Shown: positions 42,591 to 52,958, counted from the first letter of the stretch. The stretch is DNA of 64,000 nt from Chryseobacterium salivictor (GCF_004359195.1 NZ_CP037954.1:620001-684000); one strand, 5' to 3'. Program-made: numbers and translations. Notes: generated by a model not told the origin, from the sequence alone.

Positions 42591-44177
42591 TTAAATAGTA
42601 AAAATTATTAATTCTGAGTTTTCAACCTCCAATGCGTCATAACAATTATGAAGCCACTCATTGCCAAAGTCTGAGTAGAATACAGAAAAATTATAAGTCC
42701 TTTCCTGCCAGGTGTTTCCCGGATGAATCTTGAGGAACAAATTTTCTAAGCGTTCCAGTTTTTCCCTGTGTTTGATTTTCTCGGCGCGGAGCAGTCTTTT
42801 TTTCATTCGGTCAAAAGATTTCAACTGTCGGGTCTGTTCGGCTTCCACCAGATTCGCAAAGGTTTTCTCGGTTGATCCTGCTTTTGCTTTCAAACGGATG
42901 AACTGGTCTTTTAACTGCGTTTCCTGTTGATTTAACAAGGGTAGAATTTCATTGTCGTTTAATAAAATATGCTTGGTGACGGCCGCAAAATTTCTGAAAA
43001 AATCATTAATTTTCAAACCTAAATTTTCAGCCTTCGAAACCGTTTTTTCAGCAATCATCAACATAGAATTTCTTGGAATAAGGATCGGGAACGGGAGGCC
43101 GAGTTTTTCAAAATAATCCCGCAGTTCCAGCCAATACATGATTTCGGCATTCCCACCGACGTAGGCAATATTGGGCAAAATGGTTTCCTGATACACCGGC
43201 CGCATCAAAGCATTCGGGCTAAACCGTTCCGGATGATTTTCTAATTCGTTTAAAATTCCCTCTTTACTAAAAGATATGTCTTTATCAACGAGAACAAATT
43301 GGTCATGTTCAAAAGCAATCCTGTCCCGTGTTTCTGAAAGATAAAACAGATTAATCTCGCGCGGATTGACCTGAACCTTTCCGTATTTTCCGCTTAAGAA
43401 ATCAACCGTACTTTTTGTGGTTTCAAATAAATTTTGGTTCAGCAGTTCATCCCTGAAAACCGTTTTCATTTCCCTTTTCAATTTCGCTTCATCTCCATCA
43501 AGAACCAATAAACCGTAGTCCGCAAAAAGTTCGTGCACGATAATTCTGGTTGCTTGTGAAAGTGTATTTCCTTTTTTATAGGCGCGCTTTAACAATAAAA
43601 TGAGTTCAGTCCCGAAAACCGAATCTTTGAATTCTTCTTCAAACTGAGCAATAAAAAAGTCATCTTCCACCATAATTCTGCCGACTGCGCCCCCTGATTT
43701 TGCTTTGGTTTCGTAATAATTATTTTCCGTTTTGAAATGATTGATTTCTTCAAAATCATGATCTTCCGAAGCCAGCCAAAATAAAGGGACGAAATTCTTA
43801 GCCGGAAATTTTGCGTTTAAAAACTCCGCCAATTTAATGGTCTGTAAAATTTTATAAATAAAGAAAACCGGACCGGTAAAAAGGTTTAACTGATGACCGG
43901 TTGTGACGGTGAAAGTTTCTTCTAATGCTAAATGCTTCAGATTAGATTGCTGTTTTTCCGACTGTGGAAAATCGGCATATTGATTTTGTAAAACTTCGCA
44001 AAGCACTTTCCTTTTCCCCGAAGAGAAAGATTTCTCTTTTTGTAGAAACTGCTTTTCAATATTTTCAAGGTTAAAAAACTGCGGTTCGAAACCGGCAATT
44101 TTTTGCGTCAGAAAATCTTTAATAAGCAAAGGAATGCCCTCAATTTCTAAAAAAGGAATGTTGGTTAGTTTTTTCAC
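42591..44177 (-). CDS. bshC: Bacillithiol biosynthesis cysteine-adding enzyme BshC
   Basis: Last enzyme of bacillithiol synthesis, adding cysteine to glucosaminyl-malate. The family signature is visible in VTTGHQLNLFTGPVFFIYKI and FWLASEDHDFEEINHF (about residues 94-160), and the long C-terminal coiled coil (about 400-490, RLKAKAGSTEKTFANLVEAE) is characteristic. At 528 aa it has normal length. It begins 9 bp after the porin-like gene, so the two may be co-transcribed. BshA and BshB are not in this window. Confidence 0.92.
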   Translation of the reverse strand: MKKLTNIPFLEIEGIPLLIKDFLTQKIAGFEPQFFNLENIEKQFLQKEKSFSSGKRKVLCEVLQNQYADFPQSEKQQSNLKHLALEETFTVTTGHQLNLFTGPVFFIYKILQTIKLAEFLNAKFPAKNFVPLFWLASEDHDFEEINHFKTENNYYETKAKSGGAVGRIMVEDDFFIAQFEEEFKDSVFGTELILLLKRAYKKGNTLSQATRIIVHELFADYGLLVLDGDEAKLKREMKTVFRDELLNQNLFETTKSTVDFLSGKYGKVQVNPREINLFYLSETRDRIAFEHDQFVLVDKDISFSKEGILNELENHPERFSPNALMRPVYQETILPNIAYVGGNAEIMYWLELRDYFEKLGLPFPILIPRNSMLMIAEKTVSKAENLGLKINDFFRNFAAVTKHILLNDNEILPLLNQQETQLKDQFIRLKAKAGSTEKTFANLVEAEQTRQLKSFDRMKKRLLRAEKIKHREKLERLENLFLKIHPGNTWQERTYNFSVFYSDFGNEWLHNCYDALEVENSELIIFTI

Positions 44178-44186
44178 AATTATTTT

Positions 44187-46115
44187 TTAACTAAATAAAT
44201 ACCATACAATTCCCAGATTCAACCGGAAATCATACAACGGATAATAAGGTGCGGTAAATGATTTATTCTTCATAAAGGTAGTGTTGAGGTGCTGCGCTTC
44301 GATGAAGAAAAACATTCTTTTCACTTTCATATTAAAATAAACATCGGCAATTGGCTGCCCACCAATCGCGTACGAATTTTCATTAGGCAAAATAAATTCA
44401 TTCAGCACCGGGAAAAATTCACGGGAGGCAAACTTTGAAAAATAATAAACTTTAACTCCGGTCTGAATTTCGGCAGCGTTTTTAAATGCTTTGGTCTGGT
44501 AAAAAAGATTGGCTCTTCCGACAAAATTCGGCATCGGCAAAAGTTCTTTATTATTGATCGCAGATTGGAAAAGCACTTTCGGATTGAGATGGAATTTACC
44601 ATAAGAAAATGTTGCGTCGCCACCGATCTGGGAAATATTTACCGAGGAAGAACTCTGCTGTGGAAATGCTTCTGCATTCAAATAAGTATAATTATCGATT
44701 CTGAAATAATTGGCAAAAACACTGCTTTTAAACCATTTCAAATTCAGGTCACCACCAATTTCGGTAATGCTTTGGTTTTTCGGGTCTGCAAAATAATAAT
44801 TAAATTTTTTATAAACCGAAGGATTGAGCAGCAAATTAAAACTTGGTGAAGCCGACTGGAAGTTCACTTTTGCATTGACGAAATAATCGGGAATGGGTTC
44901 AAACCGCACCACGTTTTGAGAACGGATAAAACTGCCGAATTCTTTTCCGGTAGAGAATTCCAGATTTGAATTTAGTGCTATTTTATCCCAAAGTTTCACC
45001 ACCAGATTTCCGACAGCACCAATTCTGTTTTCCGAAATTTCCTGAGGAAAACCCAAAGCAGCCGGAAAAGGCGTACCAACTCCCAGTTTGATCATTTGAT
45101 GGCGAACTCCTGCATCCAACTTAAAGTTTTCTTTATCAAAAAGAATGCTTACCGTATTGCTCAAATTTTTTGAATATTTTTTTAAAGAGGCCGGATAATC
45201 ATCCAACTCTAAAGGATCGCTGAAGTAATAGCGCTCCGGCGAAGATTGATTATAATAATATTTATTCGTCTGACTGAAAATGGTATGCCGGATTTTAAAC
45301 GGAAATTTTTCTGAATTGAAAGGTTTAAATTCATGGCTGAAATAATAGCGCCGGTACGCAAACTGCGAATTGGAACCGCTCAGGTTAACCTGCAGATTTT
45401 CGCGGTTGTTAAAGTCGGAATTTCCATTGAGAAACAAATCCAGATCGGCGATTCCACCATTCTCCTGATTGTTGACGTTCTGATGAATAAAATGCGCAAA
45501 GGCTTCGTATTTGCCGTTTTTTGAAAGGTAGTGTCCGGAAAACAGGACTTCATTATTGGCAGCCAAAGAGTTGAGATAATGGCCTTGTGAGCGAAGTCCG
45601 GTATATTCTACGGCGAAGTTGAATTCTCTGCCGATATTTTGGGTGTAGGTGGATTGCAGAACCGCTCCATTCCGCACCGAATTGTGGTAAATAAATGAGG
45701 CGGTTGGTGTTTTTACATCATAATACCTGATCTCCTTAATTCCTTTAATAAAATAAGATTTATTGGCCGGAAGCAGCGACAGGTTTTGCTCCGTATCTAC
45801 TTCGAATACCAAAGGATTAAATCCTGAACCGACATTGGCGAACTGAACTTTGCCGAAATTATCCCGGTTATTGTATTGAGAAAATATAAAAGTTTTGTCG
45901 TGGGTAAAAACCGTATCGAAGATTTTCTTCTCCGAGAACTGTGTTCTGTAGGTATAATCGTAAATGGTTGGTTTAAAAATTTTCAGCGAATCTTTGAATC
46001 CCGAATCGATCACTAAGGTGTCACCGGGTTTCACACGGTTAGAGTCAGTTTTGTTAACAATCTGTGCATTCAGGTTATAACTAAAAAGGAATATGCAGAA
46101 AAGGATGAATCTCAT
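44187..46115 (-). CDS. Putative outer-membrane porin
   Basis: A 642-aa protein with a signal peptide (FILFCIFLFSYNLNAQ) and a strongly beta-rich body with alternating aromatic residues and many Tyr/Phe-ended strands, finishing in a strand ending with Phe-Ser (LNLGIVWYLFS), as expected for outer-membrane barrels. It matches the putative-porin family of Bacteroidota by general appearance. The substrate is unknown. It is 9 bp upstream of bshC. The early region (VDTEQNLSLLPANKSYFIKG) is a plug-like or periplasmic part. Confidence 0.78.
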   Translation of the reverse strand: MRFILFCIFLFSYNLNAQIVNKTDSNRVKPGDTLVIDSGFKDSLKIFKPTIYDYTYRTQFSEKKIFDTVFTHDKTFIFSQYNNRDNFGKVQFANVGSGFNPLVFEVDTEQNLSLLPANKSYFIKGIKEIRYYDVKTPTASFIYHNSVRNGAVLQSTYTQNIGREFNFAVEYTGLRSQGHYLNSLAANNEVLFSGHYLSKNGKYEAFAHFIHQNVNNQENGGIADLDLFLNGNSDFNNRENLQVNLSGSNSQFAYRRYYFSHEFKPFNSEKFPFKIRHTIFSQTNKYYYNQSSPERYYFSDPLELDDYPASLKKYSKNLSNTVSILFDKENFKLDAGVRHQMIKLGVGTPFPAALGFPQEISENRIGAVGNLVVKLWDKIALNSNLEFSTGKEFGSFIRSQNVVRFEPIPDYFVNAKVNFQSASPSFNLLLNPSVYKKFNYYFADPKNQSITEIGGDLNLKWFKSSVFANYFRIDNYTYLNAEAFPQQSSSSVNISQIGGDATFSYGKFHLNPKVLFQSAINNKELLPMPNFVGRANLFYQTKAFKNAAEIQTGVKVYYFSKFASREFFPVLNEFILPNENSYAIGGQPIADVYFNMKVKRMFFFIEAQHLNTTFMKNKSFTAPYYPLYDFRLNLGIVWYLFS

Positions 46116-46217
46116 TCTATTTGTTTGGTGTACAAATGTAAGAAATATGGGGAAATAAAAAAGGGAGGTGAATTTGACGACCTTTCAGAATAAATAACAA
46201 TCATTTGCCGTTTCCTA

Positions 46218-46247
46218 TTAGAAACAAATCATTATATTTGTTTCTAA
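46218..46247 (+). promoter_or_regulatory. 12-6-12 perfect dyad covering a promoter
   Basis: TTAGAAACAAAT (46218-46229) and ATTTGTTTCTAA (46236-46247) are perfect inverted repeats with a 6-base spacer. The right arm contains most of a TATATTTG -7 box (46233-46240). The site sits 17 bases before the ATG at 46264 and looks like an operator for a dimeric regulator. Confidence 0.6.
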
Positions 46248-46263
46248 CAACAATTACTTAAAA

Positions 46264-46959
46264 ATGAAAAAGACACTCTTATTACTTCTGTTTCCTATAG
46301 TATATAACGCACAAGTTATGACTGATGTATCTGTCTTCAATAATTCAAATGGAAGTGTTTTCGATGTTAAAAACACCAATTTTAAATCATACGAAGGCAT
46401 TGATGGCTCCCCATATATTGATGAAGCATTTTCAATTATCAAAATTAAAGGATATAACGAAGTCCTCCCTCCGGTAAGGTATAATGCATACGAGGATGAA
46501 ATGGAATTCAAAATTGACAATCAATTAAATTATGTTCAAAAAGTACCAGAAATGAACTTTACTTTTTTGAACAGTGCTAAAAAATATGCCCTGAAAAACT
46601 ATACCCTAGAGGGAATTACCACCAATGGATGGCTTGTAGAACTTGTCCAGGAAGATGGTCCTTTTAAGCTTTATAAAAAAGAAAGGGTCCAAATAGTAGA
46701 GTACAATAATAATACAACTAACACGTACTTGAAGCAGAAAAACCCTTATTTTGAGAAGACAAAGGATCTCCTTATTCTGTTTGATGGGCATAATTACATT
46801 AAGTTTCCTAAAAACTCAAAAGAATTTAAGTTATGGGTGGATAATAAAGGGATAGATTCTGCTTTAAAAAGTTCTGAAGATTATTTCAGGAAGAATAAAA
46901 TTAACTTCAGCAAGGATTCTGATCTTGTCAATTTGGTAATGTATATGAATACTTTATAA
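46264..46959 (+). CDS. Exported protein of unknown function
   Basis: A 231-aa protein with a signal peptide (MKKTLLLLLFPIVYNAQV, cleavage near residue 17). The mature part is charged and mixed alpha/beta (RYNAYEDEMEFKIDNQLNYV, GWLVELVQEDGPFKLYKKER) with no cysteines and no known motif. It is monocistronic, has a dyad-covered promoter and its own terminator, and is followed directly by the IS256 element. The isolated, tightly controlled setting suggests a regulated secreted protein, but the role is unknown. Confidence 0.65.
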   Translation: MKKTLLLLLFPIVYNAQVMTDVSVFNNSNGSVFDVKNTNFKSYEGIDGSPYIDEAFSIIKIKGYNEVLPPVRYNAYEDEMEFKIDNQLNYVQKVPEMNFTFLNSAKKYALKNYTLEGITTNGWLVELVQEDGPFKLYKKERVQIVEYNNNTTNTYLKQKNPYFEKTKDLLILFDGHNYIKFPKNSKEFKLWVDNKGIDSALKSSEDYFRKNKINFSKDSDLVNLVMYMNTL

Positions 46960-47008
46960 AACATTTTGGCGCAGGTAATTCCAAAATTAGGAAATTGGGC
47001 AACACTTT

Positions 47009-47035
47009 AAATTATTGAAAAACTTTCAATAATTT
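47009..47035 (+). terminator. Terminator of the exported-protein gene
   Basis: Perfect 12-bp hairpin AAATTATTGAAA / TTTCAATAATTT with a 3-base loop, followed by T residues. Confidence 0.75.
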
Positions 47036-47114
47036 TTTTTGTTTTTTTATTATAGTCTGAAATAGAACTTTGTTTTAAAATTAAGGTAGTGTCTTAAAAA
47101 GTGTGTAAAAAAAA

Positions 47115-47148
<34 letters not shown>

Positions 47149-47149
<1 letters not shown>

Positions 47150-47218
47150 ATTTGGTTTAGAAATGTGGGTAACTTTAAGCGAAGCGTAAAAAAGTTATCC
47201 ATATTTCTAAATCAAACC
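47149..47218. repeat. Long hairpin at the transposase 3' end
   Basis: 28-base arms (47149-47176 and 47191-47218) match with four mismatches around a 14-base loop. The right arm covers the transposase stop codon region (stop at 47212). It may act as a transposase terminator or block read-through from outside. Confidence 0.7.
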
Positions 47219-48393
47219 GCTACTTCTATTGTTTGCTTTTTTTTAAGTTCCTCTATTTCTCGAAACGCTGTTACTGGATAACTGTAAGATTTATATTCTT
47301 TTTCCATCGCAACAGAACCCATTAAAAAAAGTATTGATTCTGGACTAGGCATCGCTCCACGCATTTTTAAAACCCTTTTGTAATCCCTGTTCAAGCGCTC
47401 GATCCAGTTCGTTGTATAAATCATTCGCTGGATCGAGGGTGGATAATTTAAGTAGGTAAAATAAGCGATGTTTCGCTCGTTTGAGAACGATTTCAAACTT
47501 GAATAACTTTTTTGGTACTTCTCTACAAAACTACACAAATTTTTAAATGCTTCTACAGCAGTGATACTTTTTGTTTCAATAGCAAATATTTCCAGTAGTT
47601 CTTTACCAATTTCCAGTCTTTTTGTACGTGGAAAAACTGCTAATATATTCCGTTTGATATGCACCACACAAAGCTGATGTGAAGCATTGGGAAAGGATTC
47701 TGCAATCGCATTCTCAATTGAAGTCAAACCATCTGAAGCAATTAATCCAACACTTTGTACACCTCTTTCTTTTAGGGATTCCAGTTCCATTTGCCACAAT
47801 GTAGCACCTTCTGTTGGATGATTGACAATACTCAGAACTTCTCTTGATCCGTCTTCTTTGATCCCCAAAATCGTGTAATAACCTTCTTTACTAACTGATT
47901 TGTCTCTTCGTGTATGTACAAAAGTAGCATCAATGTAAAGTACCAAATAATGTGATTCTAATTTTCGTTTTAGCCAAATATCAACTTCCTCACGACTATC
48001 TTTCATCAGATAACTAATCTGCTGTTTGCTGTATTCTTTGCCATAAATCTCTTCGTATACATCGCTAACCTGCTCCGTGGTTAAGCCACGACGATATAAA
48101 CTGAAAATTAATTTGCGGCGTTCTTCATCTTCGTTGCGAAGTACATTTAATAAAACTGGATAAAATGTACCATTTCTTGTTCTTGGTACTTTTAAAATCA
48201 TCTCTTTGCCAAATCCCCTGGCTTTTCTCTCCCGGTATCCATTGCAATAGTCTCCTTCATTCTCCTGCTGATGAAGATGTCTTTCACTTTTCATAAAAGC
48301 ATTTAAGGTTAATTGCATCAATAAGTTGCTCCCATTTTCAGAATTTGCGACATTTAATAATAAATCCGAAATTTGTTCTTGTGTAAAGTTCAT
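47212..48393 (-). CDS. IS256 family transposase
   Basis: A 393-aa DDE transposase. The catalytic residues are visible as LYIDATFVHTRRDKS (D), GLIASDGLTSIENAI (D) and TNWIERLNRDYKRVL (E). The N-terminal region has the IS256 domain (GEDYCNGYRERKARGFGKE-like, here EGDYCNGYRERKARG) with mutator-type RRRGLTTEQVSDVYEE-like sequence (YRRGLTTEQVSDV). It seems intact and full-length, hence potentially active. Confidence 0.95.
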   Translation of the reverse strand: MNFTQEQISDLLLNVANSENGSNLLMQLTLNAFMKSERHLHQQENEGDYCNGYRERKARGFGKEMILKVPRTRNGTFYPVLLNVLRNEDEERRKLIFSLYRRGLTTEQVSDVYEEIYGKEYSKQQISYLMKDSREEVDIWLKRKLESHYLVLYIDATFVHTRRDKSVSKEGYYTILGIKEDGSREVLSIVNHPTEGATLWQMELESLKERGVQSVGLIASDGLTSIENAIAESFPNASHQLCVVHIKRNILAVFPRTKRLEIGKELLEIFAIETKSITAVEAFKNLCSFVEKYQKSYSSLKSFSNERNIAYFTYLNYPPSIQRMIYTTNWIERLNRDYKRVLKMRGAMPSPESILFLMGSVAMEKEYKSYSYPVTAFREIEELKKKQTIEVAV

Positions 48394-48589
48394 AAGTCTG
48401 TACGTTTATTTGTTGTAATTTAAAAATACAACTTTTTACTTTACACACTTTTTTAGTACAGTATCTCCTATGGTATTATCAAGTCGCCTTAATATTTTTT
48501 TGGATTTTTCTGAGCAGCACAAAAGAACCAGATGAATCATTCGCACTCTGCATAGATCGAATACTACAATATTTAATTATTACATAAAA

Positions 48590-48616
48590 AAAGGCTCTCA
48601 AATTTTGAGAGCCTTT
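48590..48616 (-). terminator. Terminator of the first susCD operon
   Basis: AAAGGCTCTCAAA / TTTTGAGAGCCTTT hairpin (near-perfect, almost loopless), just after the susD stop, with T-rich sequence on the minus strand. Confidence 0.75.
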
Positions 48617-48635
48617 CAAATTCACATTGAATTAT

Positions 48636-50060
48636 TTAGTTATCATAACCTGGATTTGAAACTACAGGAGTTCCGGAAATATCAGTTTCTGATCTAGGAA
48701 TTGGGAAAGCCAATTGGTTAATATTTATACTAGCAGGTTTGAATGAAGTATCACCCCATCTCAATTGATCCCACTGTCTGAATCCTTCACCAAGTAATTC
48801 TTTTCTTCTTTCTACCTTAATCATGTTAAGATTAACGGAAGTTATCGCATCCAATTGTTCCTGAACTGAAGTTACCGTAGTACCCACAGTTATTGGTCCT
48901 AATCTATTGGCTAAAATTTCTTTGTAATATTTTAGTGCTTTTGCAGGATCTCCACCGTTTAATTCAGCTTCAGCTCCATTTAAAAGTACTTCTTCATATC
49001 GGATCATTTTAATATTATCCGCCCCAGTTCTATTTAAATATTTACCTCTGGTACTGTAAGAAAGATAATTTACTCCACTCACTTTGCTTACCAGATTTCT
49101 TCTAATATCATTAGTTGCATACAATGCCAAGGTTGATTCATATACCACCAAATTTTTGTATCCGTTGTAGCTTAGAATCTGGTTGTAGGAACTTGTAGAA
49201 AGAGAAGAATCAGTCCCTACTTCCAATTCGAAAATTGAGTTAGGAGCAGCCCCTCTTAATGTAAAATCAAAAGATGGCTGATAAAGATCCCTTGCCACAA
49301 CGCTGTATTTACCATACAACTCATTGGTTAATGTTCTTACTTTGGCATAGTCTCCTTTGTAAAGATAAAATCTAGACATTAACACTTTTAAGGCGTTAAT
49401 TGAAAGCTCTGTCTTATTTGACGGAGTATCATTTGCTACTTTCGCTGTCATTACTGCCAAAGCTTTATTGAAATCTGCTTCGATTTGAACTTCAGTCTGT
49501 GCAATAGTACTTCTCGCTTGCAGAGCTTTAGGATCATACTTCGTTGGTGTTACCACTCCAAGGGGACCACCCGTATATTTCTGACCATAAAGTCTTAACA
49601 AATCAAAGAAACCCTGTGCTCTGAGCGCATAAGCCTGTCCTTGGTAATACTCCGCTTTTGCAACGTCAGCTGCGGTACCTGTCAACTTAGCTAAATCAGT
49701 ATTAATTACAATATTTGTTTTACCCACCATCGTATAAATTTGATTATACGTATCTCTAGCGTAAGCATCACTAGAAGTCATGTTATATTGTCTCACACTA
49801 TTAAAGTAGCCACTTCCGCCATTACTAAACATTTCATCCGAACGGATTTCTCCAAATGCAAGGTAGTCACGTCCATAATACGTAGCTGATCTCATTGATA
49901 CGTAAGCTCCTCTCACAAAAGATTGGATTTCCTGTACTGTCTTTAGATCCGATTGAATAACTGACTGTTGAAATTCTCTTTCAACAAAGTCATTACTACA
50001 AGATGTTGCTGCTGTTAATACCCCGAGAGATATAACACCTATTTTTAATATATTTTTCAT
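48636..50060 (-). CDS. RagB/SusD family outer-membrane lipoprotein (operon 1)
   Basis: Surface glycan- or nutrient-binding partner of the upstream SusC. The lipoprotein signal ends in ATSCSND (Cys about residue 21). The body has the SusD TPR-like helices (AYALRAQGFFDLLRLYGQKY, about residues 145-165) and the C-terminal SusD signature RRKELLGEGFRQWDQLRWGD (about 420-440). At 474 aa it is normal. It lies 12 bp after susC. Substrate unknown; no enzyme genes are next to it. Confidence 0.92.
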   Translation of the reverse strand: MKNILKIGVISLGVLTAATSCSNDFVEREFQQSVIQSDLKTVQEIQSFVRGAYVSMRSATYYGRDYLAFGEIRSDEMFSNGGSGYFNSVRQYNMTSSDAYARDTYNQIYTMVGKTNIVINTDLAKLTGTAADVAKAEYYQGQAYALRAQGFFDLLRLYGQKYTGGPLGVVTPTKYDPKALQARSTIAQTEVQIEADFNKALAVMTAKVANDTPSNKTELSINALKVLMSRFYLYKGDYAKVRTLTNELYGKYSVVARDLYQPSFDFTLRGAAPNSIFELEVGTDSSLSTSSYNQILSYNGYKNLVVYESTLALYATNDIRRNLVSKVSGVNYLSYSTRGKYLNRTGADNIKMIRYEEVLLNGAEAELNGGDPAKALKYYKEILANRLGPITVGTTVTSVQEQLDAITSVNLNMIKVERRKELLGEGFRQWDQLRWGDTSFKPASININQLAFPIPRSETDISGTPVVSNPGYDN

Positions 50061-50072
50061 TTTTTTTATCTT

Positions 50073-52925
50073 TTAAAAGCTTAAATTAACACCAAATAAA
50101 AATGATTTAAGAATTGGTAGCCCTAAATTTGACGCTCCAGAAAGGTTAATCTCAGGGTCAAATTTCAATCTATCATCAAAGGTATGTGTCCAAGCGTTAT
50201 TCGCCATTACATAAATTTGTGCACCTGTTAGACCTGTTCCGTTCAACAACTTATTTTCAAACGAATAAGAGAACTTCGCATTGCTTAATCTGATATAATC
50301 AGAATCATATAAGACACGGTCTGATACTCTGTAAGAATTCTTATTTCCGTAATAATACATTGGTTTTGGATTGGCTGCAGTTGTATTTTCCGGAGTCCAG
50401 TAGTTCCCCATTACATCTGCATATCCTGGGTAGTAATCGGAGTAATATCCATCAGAATACAAGTACGAAGCCCAGTCATCAAGAATCTTTCCTCCAAATC
50501 CATAGGTAAATTGTAGGTCTAATGCAAATCCTTTGTAGCTCATTTTTGTATTAAGTCCACCGTAAAGATTACTCAACATCGATCCTTGAACTGCTTGTTT
50601 AGCGGCAAAATAATCGTTTGTAGTTTCGCCACCTACGCCATCTTTGAACCATAATGGATCTCCGTTTGCAGCATCTACACCAGCCCATTTTCTAAGATAC
50701 CAAGTTCTTACACCTTCACCAACTCTCAGGGTAGTTGTTCCACCATTCACATCACCTCCATAGAGTTCTGTAATTTCGTTTTTCAAAGTTGAGAGATTGA
50801 ATCCTAAATCCCATGAGAATTCGTTTCTATCACCTCTAAATATATCTGCATTCAACGCAAATTCAAAACCTTCGTTAACCAAAGTACCAATATTATCTAC
50901 GTACGAGGTAAGACCTTGTGATCCTGATAACGGCAGGTTATAAATCAAATCTTTTGTTTTCTTGTTAAAATATTCAGCAGATAAGGTAACTCTGTTATTC
51001 CAAAAACCTAAATCTAATCCTATGTTTAATGGATTAACTGTTTCCCATGACAGATTTGGATTATATAGTCCTGAATACCCACCTGCAGCAAAATCATTAT
51101 AGTTGCTAGTAAATGAGTAAAGAGCATAAGGATTCGCACTAACTTGGTTTCCTAGTTTACCATATGAAGCTCTGAATTTCATCTGAGAAATCATATTGAT
51201 GTTTTTGATGTAGTCAATTTTAGCAAGGTCTAGACCAACCCCAGCAGACCAGAAATTACCTGCTTTCTTTTCAGGAACAAATTGAGAGAGAACATCTCTT
51301 CTAAATGAAGCATCTATCAAGAACAATCTTTTATAGTCATAGTGTCCTGTTACCGCATAACCATATCTTGAACTGTTACCTTTTGTACCTTCGTAACCAT
51401 AAGGAACGATAAAGTTAGATAATGTTTCAAGCGTTGGTGTTCCTACAGTAATTCCCGTAGCTGCTAAAAATTTATTATCGGTTTTATAGGCTTCTTGAAT
51501 TAAAGTAGCACCGACATTATGTACTCCAAATTTACGATTCCAATCCAAGATGTTTTGAACGTTGAAATTAAAATACCTGTTATTTGATGTTCTTTGGTAA
51601 CCACCGTAGGTGTAGCCATCTCCGTGCAATGGGTTCCAATATGTATCTTCTTCGATATTGATATACTCCGGAGAGAAGACAAATTTATAAGTTAAATCCT
51701 TGAAAATTTCATACTCAACTCCTAAATTAGCATACGCTCTTAAAGTTCCTGCTTTTGAATAATTCTTTTCTTGGAGGTATGGAATATTGTATAATCCATT
51801 AGAAAGTCGTGAGTTACTTGCTGCCCAATACCATGATCCGTCATCGTTTTTAGTTCTGTCGGTAGGTCTGTTAAAATATTGCGCTAAAATAGGGTTTGAA
51901 AAAGCACCACCCTGACTTAAAGTTTTCAAATTTGAATGAGAAACCTGAAAATCACTTGTCACTTTTAATTTATCAGTTGCCTGATATCCAACTTTTGTTG
52001 TAAATGCCAATCTGCTGAATGCAGAATTTTTAACAATACTTTCTTGACTAAAATAATTCGCAGAGGTATAATACGTTAATTTATCATTTCCTCCAGACAT
52101 GTTGAAGTCAACATTTTGCTGATATCCTGTCTTTTGGGTCTCTCTTCTCCAGTCAGTATCATTAGTGGAAGTGAAGATATTTTGCAGATCAGCACCTTCT
52201 CCGCCCGCTTCCAAAAAAGTATAAACTTCACCAATGTTTGCGAAGGTTTGCCCCCAAGACGGTGTTGCATTATAAGTATTCATTACTGACTGTGCCAAAT
52301 ACTCTCTCCATTGAGCTGTATTGAAAGCTTTGTGCCCTTCAATAGCCCTCTCGTTCATACCTGTGTTCATTGAAAGGTTAAATCTCGCCTTTCCTTTTTT
52401 GCCTGATTTTGTGGTAATAATAATTACCCCAGCTCCTGCATCAGCACCATAAACGGCAGTAGAAACTGCATCTTTCAGCACTGTAATATTTTCAATATCA
52501 TCAGGGTTCATACTTGCCAAAATATTAGCTGTCGTATTTCCCGTAGTTAAATCCCCCGAAGCAACTCTCACACCATCCACCACATAGATAGGAGACACTA
52601 CTCCATTAATAGACGACACTCCTCTAACACGTACGCTGGCCATACCTCCAGGCTGGCCCGAAGAACTTCCTGTTTGCACACCAGTTACTCTACCTTGCAG
52701 CATTTTATCTACAGAAGCAACCGGAACATCTTTAATCTTGTCTGCCCGCATAGTACTTGCTGATCCGGTCATTTCCTGAACAGTTCTTTTCTGTCCAAAA
52801 CCCACAACCACAACCTCTTCAATGTCGCTCACTTTTACAGTGTCTGAAGTAGTCTGTGCTGAAGCCATAATAGCCCCAACAAAAAACATGGCTCCAACGC
52901 TCAATGTTTGTAATTTCAAATTCAT
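50073..52925 (-). CDS. SusC/RagA TonB-dependent outer-membrane receptor (operon 1)
   Basis: A 950-aa TonB-linked beta-barrel importer. A signal peptide (MNLKLQTLSVGAMFFVGAIM, then ASAQ) is followed by the TonB-box-like DIEEVVVVGFGQKR and the plug domain (VDKMLQGRVTGVQTGSSSGQ to IIITTKSGKKG, about residues 65-185); the barrel ends in an aromatic strand (FLFGVNLSF). The N-terminal carboxypeptidase-regulatory domain typical of many SusC proteins is absent. It shares its promoter dyad with the other two susC genes. Pairing with SusD suggests glycan or oligopeptide uptake. Confidence 0.93.
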   Translation of the reverse strand: MNLKLQTLSVGAMFFVGAIMASAQTTSDTVKVSDIEEVVVVGFGQKRTVQEMTGSASTMRADKIKDVPVASVDKMLQGRVTGVQTGSSSGQPGGMASVRVRGVSSINGVVSPIYVVDGVRVASGDLTTGNTTANILASMNPDDIENITVLKDAVSTAVYGADAGAGVIIITTKSGKKGKARFNLSMNTGMNERAIEGHKAFNTAQWREYLAQSVMNTYNATPSWGQTFANIGEVYTFLEAGGEGADLQNIFTSTNDTDWRRETQKTGYQQNVDFNMSGGNDKLTYYTSANYFSQESIVKNSAFSRLAFTTKVGYQATDKLKVTSDFQVSHSNLKTLSQGGAFSNPILAQYFNRPTDRTKNDDGSWYWAASNSRLSNGLYNIPYLQEKNYSKAGTLRAYANLGVEYEIFKDLTYKFVFSPEYINIEEDTYWNPLHGDGYTYGGYQRTSNNRYFNFNVQNILDWNRKFGVHNVGATLIQEAYKTDNKFLAATGITVGTPTLETLSNFIVPYGYEGTKGNSSRYGYAVTGHYDYKRLFLIDASFRRDVLSQFVPEKKAGNFWSAGVGLDLAKIDYIKNINMISQMKFRASYGKLGNQVSANPYALYSFTSNYNDFAAGGYSGLYNPNLSWETVNPLNIGLDLGFWNNRVTLSAEYFNKKTKDLIYNLPLSGSQGLTSYVDNIGTLVNEGFEFALNADIFRGDRNEFSWDLGFNLSTLKNEITELYGGDVNGGTTTLRVGEGVRTWYLRKWAGVDAANGDPLWFKDGVGGETTNDYFAAKQAVQGSMLSNLYGGLNTKMSYKGFALDLQFTYGFGGKILDDWASYLYSDGYYSDYYPGYADVMGNYWTPENTTAANPKPMYYYGNKNSYRVSDRVLYDSDYIRLSNAKFSYSFENKLLNGTGLTGAQIYVMANNAWTHTFDDRLKFDPEINLSGASNLGLPILKSFLFGVNLSF

Positions 52926-52958
52926 ATTAACACATTTTTAATATTTAAGCTACAAATA

